64,000 nt of DNA from contig NC_134367.1 of NCBI RefSeq assembly GCF_035582795.1, positions 120,242,062-120,306,061 of the forward strand, given 5' to 3'. Position numbers and translations under genes: made by a program. Each line of letters opens with the position of its first letter. Position 1 is the first letter of the stretch. Positions 1 through 15,200 of this stretch are shown here, piece by piece. Source of the DNA: Mycteria americana (Eukaryota; Chordata; Aves; Ciconiiformes; Ciconiidae). The notes under the pieces are model-generated. The model saw only the letters and a program-made list of their open reading frames with translations, had not been told where the DNA came from and searched no databases.

Positions 1-3000
1 AGCTACAGCTTTCCGTGCTGGCAGCTTTCCTGTGGGCGCAATCGCTGGACGTTTCGAATTTGGCAGCCGGGCTCTCCCAGAGAGAAATACACAATGTTGC
101 CCCTTTACGAAAGAAAGCTTTTGCAGAACGCGAATGTCTGTCTACCAGCGAATGCAGTTCCAAGGGACAGTGAAAACCAGCTACAGCTTTCCGTGCTGGC
201 AGCTTTCCTGTGGGCGCAATCTCTGGACGTTTCGAATTTGGCAGCCGGGCTCTCCGAGAGACAAATACAAAGTGTTGCCCCATTACCAACCAAAGCTTTT
301 GCAGAACGCGAATGTCTGTCTACCAGCGAATGCAGTTCCAAGGGACAGTGAAAACCAGCTACAGCTTTCCGTGCTGGCAGCTTTCCTGTGGGCACAATCG
401 CTCGACGTTTCGAATTTGGCAGCCGGGCTCTCCGAGAGAGAAATACACAGTGTTGCCCCTTTACGAACGAAAGCTGTTGAAGAACGCGAATGTCTGTCTA
501 CCAGCGAATGCAGTTCCAAGGGACAGTGAAAACCAGCTACAGCTTTCCGTGCTGGCAGCTTTCCTGTGGGCGCAATCGCTGGACGTTTCGAATTTGGCAG
601 CCGGGCTCTCCGAGAGAGAAATACACAGTGTTGCCCCTTTACGAACGAAAGCTTTTGCAGAACGCGAATGTCTGTCTACCAGCGAATGCAGTTCCAAGGG
701 ACAGTGAAAACCAGCTACAGCTTTCCGTGCTGGCAGCTTTCCTGTGGGCGCAATCGCTGGACGTTTCGAATTTGGCAGCCGGGCTCTCCGAGAGAGAAAT
801 ACACAGTGTTGCCCCTTTACGAACGAAAGCTTTTGCAGAACGCGAATGTCTGTCTACCAGCGAATGCAGTTCCAAGGGACAGTGAAAACCAGCTACAGCT
901 TTCCGTGCTGGAAGCTTTCCTGTGGGCGCAATCGCTGGACGTTTCGAATTTGGCAGCCGGGCTCTGCGAGAGAGAATTATACAGTGTTGCCCCTTTACGA
1001 ACGAAAGCTTTTGCAGAACGCGAATGTCTGTCTACCAGCGAATGCAGTTCCAAGGGACAGTGAAAACCAGCTACAGCTTTCCGTGCTGGCAGCTTTCCTG
1101 TGGGCGCAATCGCTCGACGTTTCGAATTTGGCAGCCGGGCTCTGCGAGAGTGAAATACAAAGTGTTGCCCCATTACCAACCAAAGCTTTAGCAGAACGCG
1201 AATGTCTGTCTACCAGCGAATGCAGTTCCAAGGGACAGTGAAAACCAGCTACAGCTTTCCATGCTGGCAGCTTTCCTGTGGGCGCAATCGCTCGACGTTT
1301 CGAATTTGGCAGCCGGGCTCTCCGAGAGAGAAATACACAGTGTTGCCCGTTTACGAACGAAAGCTTTTGCAGAACGCGAATGTCTGCCTACCAGCGAATG
1401 CAGTTCCAAGGGACAGTGAAAACCAGCTACAGCTTTCCGTGCTGGCAGCTTTCCTGTGGGCGCAATCGCTGGACGTTTCGAATTTGGCAGCCGGGCTCTC
1501 CGAGAGAGAAATACACAGTGTTGCCCCATTACCAACCAAAGCTTTAGCAGAACGCGAATGTCTGTCTACCAGCGAATGCAGTTCCAAGGGACAGTGAAAA
1601 CCAGCTACAGCTTTCCGGGCTGGCAGCTTTCCTGTGGGCGCAATCGCTGGACGTTTCGAATTTGGCAGCTGGGCTCTCCGAGAGAGAAATATATACTGTT
1701 ACCCCTTTACGAACGAAAGCTTTAGCAGAACGCGAATGTCTGTCTACCAGCGAATGCAGTTCCAAGGGACAGTGAAAACCAGCTACAGCTTTCCGTGCTG
1801 GCAGCTTTCCTGTGGGCGCAATCGCTCGACGTTTCGAATTTGGCAGCCGGGCTCTGCGAGAGAGAAATACACAGTGTTGCCCCTTTACGAACGAAAGCTT
1901 TTGCAGAACGCGAATGTCTGTCTACCAGCGAATGCAGTTCCAAGGGACAGTGAAAACCAGCTACAGCTTTCCGTGCTGGCAGCTTTCCTGTGGGCGCAAT
2001 CGCTGGACGTTTCGATTTGGCAGCCGGGCTGTGCGAGAGAGAAATATACAGTGTTGCCCGTTTACGAACGAAAGCTTTTGCAGAACGCGAATGTCTGTCT
2101 ACCAGCGAATGCAGTTCCAAGGGACAGTGAAAACCAGCTACAGCTTTCCGTGCTGGCAGCTTTCCTGTGGGCGCAATCGCTGGATGTTTCGAATTTGGCA
2201 GCCGGGCTCTCCGAGAGAGAATTATACAGTGTTGCCCCTTTACGAACGAAAGCTTTTGCAGAACGCGAATGTCTGTCTACCAGCGAATGCAGTTCCAAGG
2301 GACAGTGAAAACCAGCTACAGCTTTCCGTGCTGGCAGCTTTCCTGTGGGCGCAATCGCTGGACGTTTCGAATTTGGCAGCCGGGCTCTCCGAGAGAGAAA
2401 TACAAAGTGTTGCCCCTTTACGAACGAAAGCTTTAGGAGAACGCGAATGTCTGTCTACCAGCGAATGCAGTTCCAAGGGACAGTGAAAACCAGCTACAGC
2501 TTTCCGTGCTGGCAGCTTTCCTGTGGGCGCAATCGCTGGACGTTTCGAATTTGGCAGCCGCGCTCTCCCAGAGAGATATACACAGTGTTGCCCCTTTACG
2601 AACGAAAGCTTTTGCAGAACGCGAATGTCTGTCTACCAGCGAATGCAGTTCCAAGGGACAGTGAAAACCAGCTACAGCTTTCCGTGCTGGCAGCTTTCCT
2701 GTGGGCGCAATCGCTGGATGTTTCGAATTTGGCAGCCGGGCTCTCCGAGAGAGAATTATACAGTGTTGCCCCTTTACGAACGAAAGCTGTTGCAGAACGC
2801 GAATGTCTGTCTACCAGCGAATGCAGTTCCAAGGGACAGTGAAAACCAGCTACAGCTTTCCGTGCTGGCAGCTTTCCTGTGGGCGCAATCGCTGGACGTT
2901 TCGAATTTGGCAGACGGGCTCTCCCAGAGAGAAATACACAATGTTGCCCCATTACGAACCAAAGCTTTTGCAGAACGCGAATGTCTGTCTACCAGCGAAT

Positions 3001-4805
3001 GCAGTTCCAAGGGACAGTGAAAACCAGCTACAGCTTTCCGTGCTAGCAGCTTTCCTGTGGGCGCAATCGCTGGACGTTTCGAATTTGGCAGCCGGGCTCT
3101 CCGAGAGAGATATACACAGTGTTGCCCCTTTACGAACGAAAGCTGTTGCAGAACGCGAATGTCTGTCTACCAGCGAATGCAGTTCCAAGGGACAGTGAAA
3201 ACCAGCTACAGCTTTCCGTGCTGGCAGCTTTCCTGTGGGCGCAATCGCTGGACGTTTCGAATTTGGCAGCCGGGCTCTGCGAGAGAGAAATATACAGTGT
3301 TGCCCCTTTACGAACGAAAGCTTTTGCAGAACGCGAATGTCTGTCTACCAGCGAATGCAGTTCCAAGGGACAGTGAAAACCAGCTACAGCTTTCCGTGCT
3401 GGCAGCTTTCCTGTGGGCGCAATCGCTGGATGTTTCGAATTTGGCAGCCGGGCTCTCCGAGAGAGAATTATACAGTGTTGCCCCTTTACGAACGAAAGCT
3501 TTAGCAGAACGCGAATGTCTGTCTACCAGCGAATGCAGTTCCAAGGGACAGTGAAAACCAGCTACAGCTTTCCGTGCTGGCAGCTTTCCTGTGGGCGCAA
3601 TCGCTGGACGTTTCGAATTTGGCAGCCGCGCTCTCCGAGAGAGAAATACAAAGTGTTACCCCTTTACGAACGAAAGCTTTTGCAGAACGCGAATGTCTGT
3701 CTACCAGCGAATGCAGTTCCAAGGGACAGTGAAAACCAGCTACAGCTTTCCGTGCTGGCAGCTTTCCTGTGGGCGCAATCGCTGGATGTTTCGAATTTGG
3801 CAGCCGGGCTCTCCGAGAGAGAATTATACAGTGTTGCCCCTTTACGAACGAAAGCTGTTGCAGAACGCGAATGTCTGTCTACCAGCGAATGCAGTTCCAA
3901 GGGACAGTGAAAACCAGCTACAGCTTTCCGTGCTGGCAGCTTTGCTGTGGGCGCAATCGCTCGACGTTTCGAATTTGGCAGCCGGGCTCTGCGAGAGAGA
4001 AATACAAAGTGTTGCCCCATTACCAACCAAAGCTGTTGCAGAACGCGAATGTCTGTCTACCAGCGAATGCAGTTCCAAGGGACAGTGAAAACCAGCTACA
4101 GCTTTCCGTGCTGGCAGCTTTCCTGTGGGCGCAATCGCTGGACGTTTCGAATTTGGCAGACGGGATCTCCCAGAGAGAAATACACAATGTTGCCCCATTA
4201 CGAACCAAAGCTTTTGCAGAACGCGAATGTCTGTCTACCAGCGAATGCAGTTCCAAGGGACAGTGAAAACCAGCTACAGCTTTCCGTGCTGGCAGCTTTC
4301 CTGTGGGCGCAATCGCTCGACGTTTCGAATTTGGCAGCCGGGCTCTGCGAGAGAGAAATACAAAGTGTTGCCCCATTACCAACCAAAGCTGTTGCAGAAC
4401 GCGAATGTCTGTCTACCAGCGAATGCAGTTCCAAGGGACAGTGAAAACCAGCTACAGCTTTCCGTGCTGGCAGCTTTCCTGTCGGCGCAATCGCTGGATG
4501 TTTCGAATTTGGCAGCCGGGCTCTCCGAGAGAGAATTATACAGTGTTGCCCCTTGACGAACGAAAGCTGTTGCAGAACGCGAATGTCTGTCTACCAGCGA
4601 ATGCAGTTCCAAGGGACAGTGAAAACCAGCTACAGCTTTCCGTGCTGGCAGCTTTCCTGTGGGCGCAATCGCTGGACGTTTCGAATTTGGCAGACGGGCT
4701 CTCCCAGAGAGAAATACACAATGTTGCCCCATTACGAACCAAAGCTTTTGCAGAACGCGAATGTCTGTCTACCAGCGAATGCAGTTCCAAGGGACAGTGA
4801 AAACC

Positions 4806-5873
4806 AGCTACAGCTTTCCGTGCTGGCAGCTTTCCTGTGGGCGCAATCGCTGGACGTTTCGAATTTGGCAGCTGGGCTCTCCGAGAGAGAAATATATACT
4901 GTTGCCCCTTTACGAAAGAAAGCTTTAGCAGAACGCGAATGTCTGTCTACCAGCGAATGCAGTTCCAAGGGACAGTGAAAACCAGCTACAGCTTTCCGTG
5001 CTAGCAGCTTTCCTGTGGGCGCAATCGCTGGACGTTTCGAATTTGGCAGCCGGGCTCTCCGAGAGAGATATACACAGTGTTGCCCCTTTACGAACGAAAG
5101 CTTTTGCAGAACGCGAATGTCTGTCTACCAGCGAATGCAGTTCCAAGGGACAGTGAAAACCAGCTACAGCTTTCCGTGCTGGCAGCTTTCCTGTGGGCGC
5201 AATCGCTGGACGTTTCGAATTTGGCAGCCGGGCTCTCCGAGAGAGAAATACAAAGTGTTGCCCCTTTACGAACGAAAGCTGTTGCAGAACGCGAATGTCT
5301 GTCTACCAATGAATGCAGTTCCAAGGGACAGTGAAAACCAGCTACAGCTTTCCGTGCTGGCAGCTTTCCTGTGGGCGCAATCGCTGGACGTTTCGAATTT
5401 GGCAGCCGGGCTCTGCGAGAGAGAAATATACAGTGTTGCCCCTTTACGAACGAAAGCTTTTGCAGAACGCGAATGTCTGTCTACCAGCGAATGCAGTTCC
5501 AAGGGACAGTGAAAACCAGCTACAGCTTTCCGTGCTGGCAGCTTTCCTGTGGGCGCAATCGCTGGATGTTTCGAATTTGGCAGCCGGGCTCTCCGAGAGA
5601 GAATTATACAGTGTTGCCCCTTTACGAACGAAAGCTTTAGCAGAACGCGAATGTCTGTCTACCAGCGAATGCAGTTCCAAGGGACAGTGAAAACCAGCTA
5701 CAGCTTTCCGTGCTGGCAGCTTTCCTGTGGGCGCAATCGCTGGACGTTTCGAATTTGGCAGCCGGGCTCTCCGAGAGAGAAATACAAAGTGTTACCCCTT
5801 TACGAACGAAAGCTTTTGCAGAACGCGAATGTCTGTCTACCAGCGAATGCAGTTCCAAGGGACAGTGAAAACC
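4806..5873 (+). repeat. Shared monomer series, also at about 10,680-11,747 (offset 33 monomers)
   Basis: The monomers at 4,806-5,873 carry the same ordered variants as those at about 10,680-11,747 (offset 5,874 bp, 33 x 178). Part of the series recurs at about 21,538-22,428. Markers include AAATATATACTG, GAGATATACACAG, the ACCAATGAATG monomer and the GATGTTTCG/GAATTATAC monomer. This shows repeated block duplication by whole monomers. Confidence 0.8.
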
Positions 5874-8800
5874 AGCTACAGCTTTCCGTGCTGGCAGCTT
5901 TCCTGTGGGCGCAATCGCTCGACGTTTCGAATTTGGCAGCCGGGCTGTGCGAGAGAGAAATATACAGTGTTGCCCGTTTACGAACGAAAGCTTTTGCAGA
6001 ACGCGAATGTCTGTCTACCAGCGAATGCAGTTCCAAGGGACAGTGAAAACCAGCTACAGCTTTCCGTGCTGGCAGCTTTCCTGTGGGCGCAATCGCTGGA
6101 CGTTTCGAATTTGGCAGCTGGGCTCTCCGAGAGAGAAATATATACTGTTGCCCCTTTACGAAAGAAAGCTTTAGCAGAACGCGAATGTCTGTCTACCAGC
6201 GAATGCAGTTCCAAGGGACAGTGAAAACCAGCTACAGCTTTCCGTGCTGGCAGCTTTGCTGTGGGCGCAATCGCTCGACGTTTCGAATTTGGCAGCCGGG
6301 CTCTGCGAGAGAGAAATACAAAGTGTTGCCCCATTACCAACCAAAGCTGTTGCAGAACGCGAATGTCTGTCTACCAGCGAATGCAGTTCCAAGGGACAGT
6401 GAAAACCAGCTACAGCTTTCCGTGCTGGCAGCTTTCCTGTGGGCGCAATCGCTGGACGTTTCGAATTTGGCAGCCGGGCTCTCCGAGAGAGAAATACACA
6501 GTGTTGCCCCTTTACGAACGAAAGCTTTAGCAGAACGCGAATGTCTGTCTACCAGCGAATGCAGTTCCAAGGGACAGTGAAAACCAGCTACAGCTTTCCG
6601 TGCTGGCAGCTTTCCTGTGGGCGCAATCGCTGGACGTTTCGAATTTGGCAGACGGGATCTCATAGAGAGAAATACACAATGTTGCCCCATTACGAACCAA
6701 AGCTTTTGCAGAACGCGAATGTCTGTCTACCAGCGAATGCAGTTCCAAGGGACAGTGAAAACCAGCTACAGCTTTCCGTGCTGGCAGCTTTCCTGTGGGC
6801 GCAATCGCTGGATGTTTCGAATTTGGCAGCCGGGCTCTCCGAGAGAGAATTATACAGTGTTGCCCCTTTACGAACGAAAGCTTTAGCAGAACGCGAATGT
6901 CTGTCTACCAGCGAATGCAGTTCCAAGGGACAGTGAAAACCAGCTACAGCTTTCCGTGCTGGCAGCTTTCCTGTGGGCGCAATCGCTGGACGTTTCGAAT
7001 TTGGCAGCCGGGCTCTCCGAGACAGAAATACAAAGTGTTACCCCTTTACGAACGAAAGCTTTTGCAGAACGCGAATGTCTGTCTACCAGCGAATGCAGTT
7101 CCAAGGGACAGTGAAAACCAGCTACAGCTTTCCGTGCTGGCAGCTTTCCTGTGGGCGCAATCGCTCGACGTTTCGAATTTGGCAGCCGGGCTCTGCGAGA
7201 GAGAAATACAAAGTGTTGCCCCATTACCAACCAAAGCTGTTGCAGAACGCGAATGTCTGTCTACCAGCGAATGCAGTTCCAAGGGACAGTGAAAACCAGC
7301 TACAGCTTTCCGTGCTGGCAGCTTTCCTGTGGGCGCAATCGCTGGACGTTTCGAATTTGGCAGCCGGGCTGTGCGAGAGAGAAATATACAGTGTTGCCCG
7401 TTTACGAACGAAAGCTTTTGCAGAACGCGAATGTCTGTCTACCAGCGAATGCAGTTCCAAGGGACAGTGAAAACCAGCTACAGCTTTCCGGGCTGGCAGC
7501 TTTCCTGTGGGCGCAATCGCTGGATGTTTCGAATTTGGCAGCCGGGCTCTCCGAGAGAGAATTATACAGTGTTGCCCCTTTACGAACGAAAGCTGTTGCA
7601 GAACGCGAATGTCTGTCTACCAGCGAATGCAGTTCCAAGGGACAGTGAAAACCAGCTACAGCTTTCCGTGCTGGCAGCTTTCCTGTGGGCGCAATCGCTG
7701 GACGTTTCGAATTTGGCAGACGGGCTCTCCCAGAGAGAAATACACAATGTTGCCCCATTACGAACCAAAGCTTTTGCAGAACGCGAATGTCTGTCTACCA
7801 GCGAATGCAGTTCCAAGGGACAGTGAAAACCAGCTACAGCTTTCCGTGCTGGCAGCTTTCCTGTGGGCGCAATCGCTGGACGTTTCGAATTTGGCAGCTG
7901 GGCTCTCCGAGAGAGAAATATATACTGTTGCCCCTTTACGAAAGAAAGCTTTAGCAGAACGCGAATGTCTGTCTACCAGCGAATGCAGTTCCAAGGGACA
8001 GTGAAAACCAGCTACAGCTTTCCGTGCTAGCAGCTTTCCTGTGGGCGCAATCGCTGGACGTTTCGAATTTGGCAGCTGGGCTCTCCGAGAGAGAAATATA
8101 TACTGTTGCCCCTTTACGAAAGAAAGCTTTAGCAGAACGCGAATGTCTGTCTACCAGCGAATGCAGTTCCAAGGGACAGTGAAAACCAGCTACAGCTTTC
8201 CGTGCTAGCAGCTTTCCTGTGGGCGCAATCGCTGGACGTTTCGAATTTGGCAGCCGGGCTCTCCGAGAGAGAAATACAAAGTGTTGCCCCATTACCAACC
8301 AAAGCTGTTGCAGAACGCGAATGTCTGTCTACCAGCGAATGCAGTTCCAAGGGACAGTGAAAACCAGCTACAGCTTTCCGTGCTGGGAGCTTTCCTGTGG
8401 GCGCAATCGCTGGACGTTTCGAATTTGGCAGCCGGGCTGTGCGAGAGAGAAATATACAGTGTTGCCCGTTTACGAACGAAAGCTTTTGCAGAACGCGAAT
8501 GTCTGCCTACCAGCGAATGCAGTTCCAAGGGACAGTGAAAACCAGCTACAGCTTTCCGTGCTGGGAGCTTTCCTGTGGGCGCAATCGCTGGATGTTTCGA
8601 ATTTGGCAGCCGGGCTCTCCCAGAGAGAAATACACAATGTTGCCCCTTTACGAACGAAAGCTTTTGCAGAACGCGAATGTCTGTCTACCAGCGAATGCAG
8701 TTCCAAGGGACAGTGAAAACCAGCTACAGCTTTCCGTGCTGGCAGCTTTCCTGTGGGCGCAATCTCTGGACGTTTCGAATTTGGCAGCCGGGCTCTCCGA

Positions 8801-11800
8801 GAGAGAAATACAAAGTGTTGCCCCATTACCAACCAAAGCTTTTGCAGAACGCGAATGTCTGTCTACCAGCGAATGCAGTTCCAAGGGACAGTGAAAACCA
8901 GCTACAGCTTTCCGGGCTGGCAGCTTTCCTGTGGGCGCAATCGCTGGACGTTTCGAATTTGGCAGCCGGGCTCTCCGAGAGAGAAATACACAGTGTTGCC
9001 CCATTACGAAACAAAGCTTTTGCAGAACGCGAATGTCTGTCTACCAGCGAATGCAGTTCCAAGGGACAGTGAAAACCAGCTACAGCTTTCCGTGCTGGCA
9101 GCTTTCCTGTGGGCGCAATCGCTGGACGTTTCGAATTTGGCAGCCGGGCTCTGCGAGAGAGAAATACAAAGTGTTGCCCCTTTACGAACGAAAGCTTTTG
9201 CAGAACGCGAATGTCTGTCTACCAGCGAATGCAGTTCCAAGGGACAGTGAAAACCAGCTACAGCTTTCCGTGCTGGCAGCTTTCCTGTGGGCGCAATCTC
9301 TGGACGTTTCGAATTTGGCAGCCGGGCTCTCCCAGAGAGAAATACACAGTGTTGCCCCTTTACGAACGAAAGCTTTTGCAGAACGCGAATGTCTGTCTAC
9401 CAGCGAATGCAGTTCCAAGGGACAGTGAAAACCAGCTACAGCTTTCCGTGCTGGCAGCTTTCCTGTGCGCGCAATCGCTGGACGTTTCGAATTTGGCAGC
9501 CGGGCTCTCCCAGAGAGAAATACACAATGTTGCCCCTTTACGAACGAAAGCTTTTGCAGAACGCGAATGTCTGTCTACCAGCGAATGCAGTTCCAAGGGA
9601 CAGTGAAAACCAGCTACAGCTTTCTGTGCTGGCAGCTTTCCTGTGGGCGCAATCGCTGGACGTTTCGAATTTGGCAGCCGGGCTCTCCGAGAGAGAAATA
9701 CAAAGTGTTGCCCCATTACCAACCAAAGCTTTTGCAGAACGCGAATGTCTGTCTACCAGCGAATGCAGTTCCAAGGGACAGTGAAAACCAGCTACAGCTT
9801 TCCGTGCTGGCAGCTTTCCTGTGGGCGCAATCGCTGGACGTTTCAAATTTGGCAGCCGGGCTGTGCGAGAGAGAAATATACAGTGTTGCCCGTTTACGAA
9901 CGAAAGCTTTTGCAGAACGCGAATGTCTGTCTACCAGCGAATGCAGTTCCAAGGGACAGTGAAAACCAGCTACAGCTTTCCGTGCTGGCAGCTTTCCTGT
10001 GGGCGCAATCGCTGGATGTTTCGAATTTGGCAGCCGGGCTCTCCGAGAGAGAATTATACAGTGTTGCCCCTTTACGAACGAAAGCTTTAGCAGAACGCGA
10101 ATGTCTGTCTACCAGCGAATGCAGTTCCAAGGGACAGTGAAAACCAGCTACAGCTTTCCGTGCTGGCAGCTTTCCTGTGGGCGCAATCGCTCGACGTTTC
10201 GAATTTGGCAGCCGGGCTCTGCGAGAGAGAAATACAAAGTGTTGCCCCATTACCAACCAAAGCTGTTGCAGAACGCGAATGTCTGTCTACCAGCGAATGC
10301 AGTTCCAAGGGACAGTGAAAACCAGCTACAGCTTTCCGTGCTGGCAGCTTTCCTGTGGGCGCAATCGCTGGACGTTTCGAATTTGGCAGCCGGGCTCTCC
10401 GAGAGAGAAATACACAGTGTTGCCCCTTTACGAACGAAAGCTTTAGCAGAACGCGAATGTCTGTCTACCAGCGAATGCAGTTCCAAGGGACAGTGAAAAC
10501 CAGCTACAGCTTTCCGTGCTGGCAGCTTTCCTGTGGGCGCAATCGCTGGATGTTTCGAATTTGGCAGCCGGGCTCTCCGAGAGAGAATTATACAGTGTTG
10601 CCCCTTTACGAACGAAAGCTGTTGCAGAACGCGAATGTCTGTCTACCAGCGAATGCAGTTCCAAGGGACAGTGAAAACCAGCTACAGCTTTCCGTGCTGG
10701 CAGCTTTCCTGTGGGCGCAATCGCTGGACGTTTCGAATTTGGCAGCTGGGCTCTCCGAGAGAGAAATATATACTGTTGCCCCTTTACGAAAGAAAGCTTT
10801 AGCAGAACGCGAATGTCTGTCTACCAGCGAATGCAGTTCCAAGGGACAGTGAAAACCAGCTACAGCTTTCCGTGCTAGCAGCTTTCCTGTGGGCGCAATC
10901 GCTGGACGTTTCGAATTTGGCAGCCGGGCTCTCCGAGAGAGATATACACAGTGTTGCCCCTTTACGAACGAAAGCTTTTGCAGAACGCGAATGTCTGTCT
11001 ACCAGCGAATGCAGTTCCAAGGGACAGTGAAAACCAGCTACAGCTTTCCGTGCTGGCAGCTTTCCTGTGGGCGCAATCGCTGGACGTTTCGAATTTGGCA
11101 GCCGGGCTCTCCGAGAGAGAAATACAAAGTGTTGCCCCTTTACGAACGAAAGCTGTTGCAGAACGCGAATGTCTGTCTACCAATGAATGCAGTTCCAAGG
11201 GACAGTGAAAACCAGCTACAGCTTTCCGTGCTGGCAGCTTTCCTGTGGGCGCAATCGCTGGACGTTTCGAATTTGGCAGCCGGGCTCTGCGAGAGAGAAA
11301 TATACAGTGTTGCCCCTTTACGAACGAAAGCTTTTGCAGAACGCGAATGTCTGTCTACCAGCGAATGCAGTTCCAAGGGACAGTGAAAACCAGCTACAGC
11401 TTTCCGTGCTGGCAGCTTTCCTGTGGGCGCAATCGCTGGATGTTTCGAATTTGGCAGCCGGGCTCTCCGAGAGAGAATTATACAGTGTTGCCCCTTTACG
11501 AACGAAAGCTTTAGCAGAACGCGAATGTCTGTCTACCAGCGAATGCAGTTCCAAGGGACAGTGAAAACCAGCTACAGCTTTCCGTGCTGGCAGCTTTCCT
11601 GTGGGCGCAATCGCTGGACGTTTCGAATTTGGCAGCCGGGCTCTCCGAGAGAGAAATACAAAGTGTTACCCCTTTACGAACGAAAGCTTTTGCAGAACGC
11701 GAATGTCTGTCTACCAGCGAATGCAGTTCCAAGGGACAGTGAAAACCAGCTACAGCTTTCCGTGCTGGCAGCTTTCCTGTGGGCGCAATCGCTCGACGTT

Positions 11801-12281
11801 TCGAATTTGGCAGCCGGGCTCTCCGAGAGAGAAATACACAGTGTTGCCCCTTTACGAACGAAAGCTTTAGCAGAACGCGAATGTCTGTCTACCAGCGAAT
11901 GCAGTTCCAAGGGACAGTGAAAACCAGCTACAGCTTTCCGTGCTGGCAGCTTTCCTGTGGGCGCAATCGCTGGACGTTTCGAATTTGGCAGCCGGGCTGT
12001 GCGAGAGAGAAATATACAGTGTTGCCCGTTTACGAACGAAAGCTTTTGCAGAACGCGAATGTCTGTCTACCAGCGAATGCAGTTCCAAGGGACAGTGAAA
12101 ACCAGCTACAGCTTTCCGTGCTGGCAGCTTTCCTGTGGGCGCAATCGCTGGACGTTTCGAATTTGGCAGCTGGGCTCTCCGAGAGAGAAATATATACTGT
12201 TGCCCCTTTACGAAAGAAAGCTTTAGCAGAACGCGAATGTCTGTCTACCAGCGAATGCAGTTCCAAGGGACAGTGAAAACC

Positions 12282-15200
12282 AGCTACAGCTTTCCGTGCT
12301 AGCAGCTTTCCTGTGGGCGCAATCGCTGGACGTTTCGAATTTGGCAGCCGGGCTCTCCGAGAGAGAAATACAAAGTGTTACCCCTTTACGAACGAAAGCT
12401 TTTGCAGAACGCGAATGTCTGTCTACCAGCGAATGCAGTTCCAAGGGACAGTGAAAACCAGCTACAGCTTTCCGTGCTGGCAGCTTTCCTGTGGGCGCAA
12501 TCGCTCGACGTTTCGAATTTGGCAGCCGGGCTCTGCGAGAGAGAAATACAAAGTGTTGCCCCATTACCAACCAAAGCTGTTGCAGAACGCGAATGTCTGT
12601 CTACCAGCGAATGCAGTTCCAAGGGACAGTGAAAACCAGCTACAGCTTTCCGGGCTGGCAGCTTTCCTGTGGGCGCAATCGCTCGACGTTTCGAATTTGG
12701 CAGCCGGGCTCTCCGAGAGAGAAATACAAAATGTTGCCCCTTTACGAACGAAAGCTGTTGAAGAACGCGAATGTCTGTCTACCAGCGAATGCAGTTCCAA
12801 GGGACAGTGAAAACCAGCTACAGCTTTCCGTGCTGGCAGCTTTCCTGTGGGCGCAATCGCTGGACGTTTCGAATTTGGCAGCCGGGCTCTGCGAGAGAGA
12901 AATACAAAGTGTTGCCCCTTTACGAACGAAAGCTTTTGCAGAACGCGAATGTCTGTCTACCAGCGAATGCAGTTCCAAGGGACAGTGAAAACCAGCTACA
13001 GCTTTCCGTGCTGGCAGCTTTCCTGTGGGCGCAATCTCTGGACGTTTCGAATTTGGCAGCCGGGCTCTCCCAGAGAGAAATACACAGTGTTGCCCCTTTA
13101 CGAACGAAAGCTTTTGCAGAACGCGAATGTCTGTCTACCAGCGAATGCAGTTCCAAGGGACAGTGAAAACCAGCTACAGCTTTCCGTGCTGGCAGCTTTC
13201 CTGTGCGCGCAATCGCTGGACGTTTCGAATTTGGCAGCCGGGCTCTCCCAGAGAGAAATACACAATGTTGCCCCTTTACGAACGAAAGCTTTTGCAGAAC
13301 GCGAATGTCTGTCTACCAGCGAATGCAGTTCCAAGGGACAGTGAAAACCAGCTACAGCTTTCTGTGCTGGCAGCTTTCCTGTGGGCGCAATCGCTGGACG
13401 TTTCGAATTTGGCAGCCGGGCTCTCCGAGAGAGAAATACAAAGTGTTGCCCCATTACCAACCAAAGCTTTTGCAGAACGCGAATGTCTGTCTACCAGCGA
13501 ATGCAGTTCCAAGGGACAGTGAAAACCAGCTACAGCTTTCCGGGCTGGCAGCTTTCCTGTGGGCGCAATCTCTGGACGTTTCGAATTTGGCAGCCGGGCT
13601 CTCCCAGAGAGAAATACACAGTGTTGCCCCTTTACGAACGAAAGCTTTTGCAGAACGCGAATGTCTGTCTACCAGCGAATGCAGTTCCAAGGGACAGTGA
13701 AAACCAGCTACAGCTTTCCGTGCTGGCAGCTTTCCTGTGGGCGCAATCGCTGGACGTTTCAAATTTGGCAGCCGGGCTGTGCGAGAGAGAAATATACAGT
13801 GTTGCCCGTTTACGAACGAAAGCTTTTGCAGAACGCGAATGTCTGTCTACCAGCGAATGCAGTTCCAAGGGACAGTGAAAACCAGCTACAGCTTTCCGTG
13901 CTGGCAGCTTTCCTGTGGGCGCAATCGCTGGATGTTTCGAATTTGGCAGCCGGGCTCTCCGAGAGAGAAATACAAAATGTTGCCCCTTTACGGACGAAAG
14001 CTGTTGAAGAACGCGAATGTCTGTCTACCAGCGAATGCAGTTCCAAGGGACAGTGAAAACCAGCTACAGCTTTCCGTGCTGGCAGCTTTCCTGTGGGCGC
14101 AATCTCTGGACGTTTCGAATTTGGCAGCCGGGCTCTCCCAGAGAGAAATACACAGTGTTGCCCCTTTACGAACGAAAGCTTTTGCAGAACGCGAATGTCT
14201 GTCTACCAGCGAATGCAGTTCCAAGGGACAGTGAAAACCAGCTACAGCTTTCCGTGCTGGCAGCTTTCCTGTGCGCGCAATCGCTGGACGTTTCGAATTT
14301 GGCAGCCGGGCTCTCCCAGAGAGAAATACACAATGTTGCCCCTTTACGAACGAAAGCTTTTGCAGAACGCGAATGTCTGTCTACCAGCGAATGCAGTTCC
14401 AAGGGACAGTGAAAACCAGCTACAGCTTTCCGTGCTGGCAGCTTTCCTGTGGGCGCAATCGCTGGACGTTTCGAATTTGGCAGCCGGGCTCTCCGAGAGA
14501 GAAATACAAAGTGTTACCCCTTTACGAACGAAAGCTGTTGCAGAACGCGAATGTCTGTCTACCAGCGAATGCAGTTCCAAGGGACAGTGAAAACCAGCTA
14601 CAGCTTTCCGTGCTGGCAGCTTTCCTGTGGGCGCAATCGCTCGACGTTTCGAATTTGGCAGCCGGGCTCTGCGAGAGAGAAATACAAAGTGTTGCCCCAT
14701 TACCAACCAAAGCTGTTGCAGAACGCGAATGTCTGTCTACCAGCGAATGCAGTTCCAAGGGACAGTGAAAACCAGCTACAGCTTTCCGTGCTGGCAGCTT
14801 TCCTGTGGGCGCAATCGCTGGACGTTTCGAATTTGGCAGCCGGGCTCTCCGAGAGAGAAATACACAGTGTTGCCCGTTTACGAACGAAAGCTTTTGCAGA
14901 ACGCGAATGTCTGTCTACCAGCGAATGCAGTTCCAAGGGACAGTGAAAACCAGCTACAGCTTTCCGTGCTGGCAGCTTTCCTGTGGGCGCAATCGCTGGA
15001 CGTTTCGAATTTGGCAGCCGGGCTCTCCGAGAGAGAAATACACAGTGTTGCCCCTTTACGAACGAAAGCTTTAGCAGAACGCGAATGTCTGTCTACCAGC
15101 GAATGCAGTTCCAAGGGACAGTGAAAACCAGCTACAGCTTTCCGTGCTGGCAGCTTTCCTGTGGGCGCAATCGCTGGATGTTTCGAATTTGGCAGCCGGG